A stretch of 7,526 nt of DNA from Phycisphaerales bacterium. Its GTDB lineage: Bacteria > Planctomycetota > Phycisphaerae > Phycisphaerales > UBA1924. Shown here in pieces: positions 5,559-7,526 of this stretch; position 1 is the first letter of the stretch; each line of letters begins with the position of its first letter. The stretch lies in contig JAESUL010000109.1 in NCBI GenBank assembly GCA_016763115.1, positions 1 through 7,526 of the forward strand, read 5' to 3'. Both the position numbers and the translations under genes were made by a program. Under the pieces are notes generated by a model. It saw only the letters and a list, made by a program, of their open reading frames with translations. It was not told where the DNA came from and did not search any database.

Positions 5559-6434
5559 ATGAGTACCAATGACACTATCCGCGAGCAGATCCGATCCGAC
5601 TACGCCTCGGTTGCCACCACAGGCGGCTGCTGCGCCGGTGCCTGTGGTGTCACTGAATCCATCGACGCGGCGTTCCTGGCTAAGCAGATCGGGTATACAA
5701 AAGAAGAACTCGAGGCGTTGCCGAGCGATGCGAATATGGGGCTCTCGTGTGGAAACCCCACGGTGATTGCCGCACTGAAAGAAGGTGAAACGGTGCTGGA
5801 CCTTGGATCGGGCGGCGGATTCGATATTTTCCTTGCGGGGCCGAAGGTTGGCAAGAGCGGCAAAGCCATTGGCATCGACATGACGCACGAGATGATTACC
5901 AAAGCCCGCAAGAACATAGGGCAATACCGCGAATCCACCGGGCTGGACAATGTCGAGTTTCGGCTCGGGGAGATCGAGCATTTGCCGGTGGCGGACAACT
6001 CGGTTGATGTGGTGATTTCCAACTGCGTGCTGAACCTGTCACTCGATAAGCAGCAGGTCTGGAACGAGATCGCTAGGGTGCTCAAGCCCGGCGGACGGGT
6101 CGCGGTGTCGGATATCGCGTTGCTCAAACCCTTGCCTGCGGAAGTGAAATCGATCGTCGAATCTTGGGCTGGGTGCATTGCTGGGGCGATTGTGGTCGAG
6201 GAGATGCGTGAGCAGATGGGCAATGCGGGGCTCAAGGACATCTCGCTCACGCCCAGGCCGCACTATGTCGAGGCACTGGTCGCGGCGAACGATCCGCTGT
6301 ATGCCAAGGTGACCGAGTTGCTCTCGGATGGAAAATCTGCGAGCGATGTCATCACGAGTCTGGATATTGAAGCGACCAGACCGACCGATGGGTCTGATGA
6401 ATGTGGGTACAGCGAGGGGTGCTGTTCACGCTGA
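5559..6434 (+). CDS. arsM: arsenite S-adenosylmethionine methyltransferase
   Basis: ArsM is a cytoplasmic enzyme that methylates As(III) with S-adenosylmethionine to mono-, di- and possibly trimethylated arsenicals. The protein has 291 residues. The SAM-binding motif I is VLDLGSGGGFD at 79-89, with acidic motif II (GIDMTHEM) at 105-112. The conserved catalytic cysteines are visible: Cys64 in NMGLSCGNP, Cys156 in ISNCVLNL and Cys206 in WAGCIAGA. Extra cysteines occur at 24, 25 and 29 (GGCCAGACG) and at 282, 288 and 289 (GCCSR tail). CmArsM has a fourth conserved Cys near its N-terminus, and 24/25 may be the equivalent. The start at 5559 is supported by AAGGAG 7 bases upstream. No arsenic efflux (acr3, arsB) or reductase (arsC) gene is in the window, so this is a bare sensor-plus-methylase operon unless others lie elsewhere. 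Confidence 0.97.
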   Translation: MSTNDTIREQIRSDYASVATTGGCCAGACGVTESIDAAFLAKQIGYTKEELEALPSDANMGLSCGNPTVIAALKEGETVLDLGSGGGFDIFLAGPKVGKSGKAIGIDMTHEMITKARKNIGQYRESTGLDNVEFRLGEIEHLPVADNSVDVVISNCVLNLSLDKQQVWNEIARVLKPGGRVAVSDIALLKPLPAEVKSIVESWAGCIAGAIVVEEMREQMGNAGLKDISLTPRPHYVEALVAANDPLYAKVTELLSDGKSASDVITSLDIEATRPTDGSDECGYSEGCCSR

Positions 6435-6570
6435 GCGTCCAGAGTTGACAGCGATGTTGTTCTTCGCACTCCAAACCCAACGCCTGTTCCTTGCACGAAG
6501 TTGAGTTGATACTCAATGGATCTTAGGGAAACTAGGCCGTATCTGACGGCTTGTATATGAATCAAAGTCT

Positions 6571-6664
6571 GGGTACCACTACTCGCCCGAAGGGCGCAGT
6601 AGTGCTTGTAGGCATCCAAAAAACAAAGACACTACTGCGCCGAAGACGGCGAGTAGTGGCACCC
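6571..6664. repeat. pair of bulged hairpins in inverted orientation (REP/BIME-like)
   Basis: Unit 1 (6571-6604) starts with GGGTACC. It then folds CACTACT plus CGCCC onto GGGCG plus AGTAGTG around a GAA loop, with C6597 bulged. Unit 2 (6630-6664) is the same element in reverse: CACTACT, bulged G6637, CGCCG, loop AAGA, CGGCG, AGTAGTG, then GGCACCC. Each stem is 12 bp. The reverse complement of unit 2 reads GGGTGCCACTACTCGCC, nearly identical to unit 1 apart from the loop. The units also pair with each other, so one large cruciform is possible. The 25 bases between them hold an A-rich stretch. The conserved head plus imperfect palindrome in a head-to-head pair is the style of REP elements. Whether it recurs in the genome cannot be seen here. 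Confidence 0.75.
6618..6658 (-). terminator. probable intrinsic terminator of the FG-GAP protein gene
   Basis: On the minus strand, the second hairpin (12-bp stem, one bulge, TCTT loop) is followed by TCTTTGTTTTTT, which gives a U-rich tail. It lies about 36 bases after the stop codon at 6695. For arsM, coming from the other side, the first hairpin (6577-6604) is a stem without a T run. Termination in that direction is therefore less certain. Confidence 0.6.
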
Positions 6665-6694
6665 ATGATGTACTTTGGAGTCATCAGACACGAT

Positions 6695-7526
6695 CTAGGG
6701 GCAACCCAAGCCAAAGATACCGAGGAAGGCAAAGATATCAAGGATATTGAAAGCTCCATCGCCGGTCATATCGGCAAGTGGATCTTGGGTACCAAAGAGA
6801 TCAAGGAAGGCAAAGATATCGAGAATGTTAAGTGCGCCGTCACCAGTCAAATCTGCAACACAAACGGTTGCGGTGCTCAGGTGCACCGACAACGGTATTG
6901 ACCAAACCGCATCGGCGATGCCGTCGTTGTTGAAGTCGCCCGTGGCGACATGCTGTGGGGCCGGTGAAAATCCTTGATGAATGAGTGCTGCGTTTTCAAA
7001 GTCGCCTGCACCATTTCCCTTGAACCAGACGGTTTGGCCGAGCTGTGGGAAGTTGGTGATGAGATCGAGGTGGCCGTCGTTGTCGAAGTCTGCTGCTGCC
7101 AAGGAGTGAGATTGAGGGATTCCGGTGCTGATGATTTGACGGAGGGTGAAGAGGCCGTTGCTTTGTTGTTCGTACCACCAGTAGCCTCGATGGTTTGTGT
7201 CGCCGATGATGAGGTCTTGGTCGCCGTCATGGTCGAAGTCTTTGGCGAGAACAGAAAATGAGAGGCTTGGGATGTCAAAGAGTGAGGCGGAGATGGTTGG
7301 GTTGTAGGTGAAGGTGTTGTCCGTGTTGTTGATGTAGATGTATGTTTTGACTCCGGCGATGATGGCGTCGACGAATCCGTCGTTGTTGATGTCGGCGACA
7401 TCGAAGGCGTAGTTTTCGGTGATGATGCCTGAGGGGATGATTGATTTGGTGAACTGGCCTGAGCCGTCGTTGGTGTAGAGGACGAATGTGATGTCTCCGA
7501 TGGCGAGGATGTCGAGGTCGCCGTCG
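6695..7526 (-). CDS. secreted FG-GAP/VCBS repeat protein with C-terminal dockerin-like repeats (5' end outside window)
   Basis: The last 276 residues are visible, in the frame starting at 7525. The start and any signal peptide lie beyond the right edge. Calcium-loop FG-GAP/VCBS motifs recur: DGDLD at 1, DINNDGFVD at 45, DFDHDGDQD at 96, DFDNDGHLD at 146 and DFNNDGIAD at 197. They suggest a beta-propeller exported to the cell surface or outside. The C-terminus carries two EF-hand, dockerin-like repeats (DLTGDGALNILDIFAFL at 225 and DMTGDGAFNILDIFAFL at 252) and ends GLGCP. Such tails are common in Phycisphaerae-type secreted proteins, where their partner is not firmly established. The two repeats retain a 16-base exact DNA repeat (6724-6739 and 6805-6820), 81 bases apart, so the duplication is recent or kept homogeneous. 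A TTG at 7102 is only an internal Leu codon, not a start. Confidence 0.9.
   Translation of the reverse strand, partial: DGDLDILAIGDITFVLYTNDGSGQFTKSIIPSGIITENYAFDVADINNDGFVDAIIAGVKTYIYINNTDNTFTYNPTISASLFDIPSLSFSVLAKDFDHDGDQDLIIGDTNHRGYWWYEQQSNGLFTLRQIISTGIPQSHSLAAADFDNDGHLDLITNFPQLGQTVWFKGNGAGDFENAALIHQGFSPAPQHVATGDFNNDGIADAVWSIPLSVHLSTATVCVADLTGDGALNILDIFAFLDLFGTQDPLADMTGDGAFNILDIFAFLGIFGLGCP

Noticed and set aside
6501..6516. TTGAGT-TGAT-ACTCAA hairpin as arsM terminator
   Set aside because: The stem is only 6 bp and AT-rich, and no T run follows. The stronger structures at 6571-6664 are better candidates.
6551..6901. Plus-strand open frame of 116 codons
   Set aside because: It passes through the hairpin pair and then antisense to the dockerin-like repeats. 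Its repeated GKDI phrases are just the complement of those repeats.
6877..7401. Minus-strand Ser/Thr-rich frame of 174 codons
   Set aside because: It is an alternative frame of the FG-GAP gene. The frame with repeated D-x-D-x-D-G calcium loops is the real one.

Overview
The window looks like a chromosomal piece of a Planctomycetota bacterium, most likely of the Phycisphaerae type. The main clue is the FG-GAP protein at the right end, whose C-terminus carries two dockerin-like repeats (TGDGxxNILDIFAFL) ending in GCP, a layout familiar from secreted proteins of that group. Tandem PAS-LuxR regulators and a PadR regulator coupled to a HAAS-type membrane protein fit the same origin. This assignment is inference from protein style only. 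I see no tRNA, rRNA, CRISPR array, transposase or phage gene.

Layout, left to right. A 3-oxoacid CoA-transferase alpha subunit (scoA, minus strand, 129-860) is followed by a possible 34-residue ORF (17-121) running toward the left edge. Divergent from scoA lies a PAS-LuxR regulator (plus, 1017-1799), then a second PAS-LuxR paralogue (plus, 1960-2690). The second copy is interrupted by a one-base deletion at the start of its DNA-recognition helix. It converges, with a 7-base gap, on nrdR (minus, 2698-3213), the ATP-cone repressor of ribonucleotide reductase genes. Next is a two-gene minus-strand operon with an ATGA overlap. It encodes a PadR regulator (4611-4982) and a membrane-anchored protein with HAAS, secretin-N-like and coiled-coil regions (3316-4614).

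The PadR gene shares a 141-base intergenic region with a divergent arsenic operon. That operon is arsR (5124-5546) and arsM (5559-6434), a sensor repressor plus an arsenite S-adenosylmethionine methyltransferase. The intergenic region holds AT-rich palindromes spaced exactly 15 bp apart over the presumed padR promoter. A pair of bulged hairpins in inverted orientation (6571-6664) separates arsM from the convergent FG-GAP/dockerin-like gene, which is cut by the right window edge.

The parts are mostly independent: ketone-body or acyl-CoA metabolism, two related sensor-regulators, dNTP-synthesis control, a PadR/HAAS envelope module, arsenic methylation and a secreted surface protein. The points most worth a second look are the PadR/HAAS-STN-coiled-coil module with its phased operator, the frameshifted LuxR paralogue with its structured leader, and the double-hairpin element.
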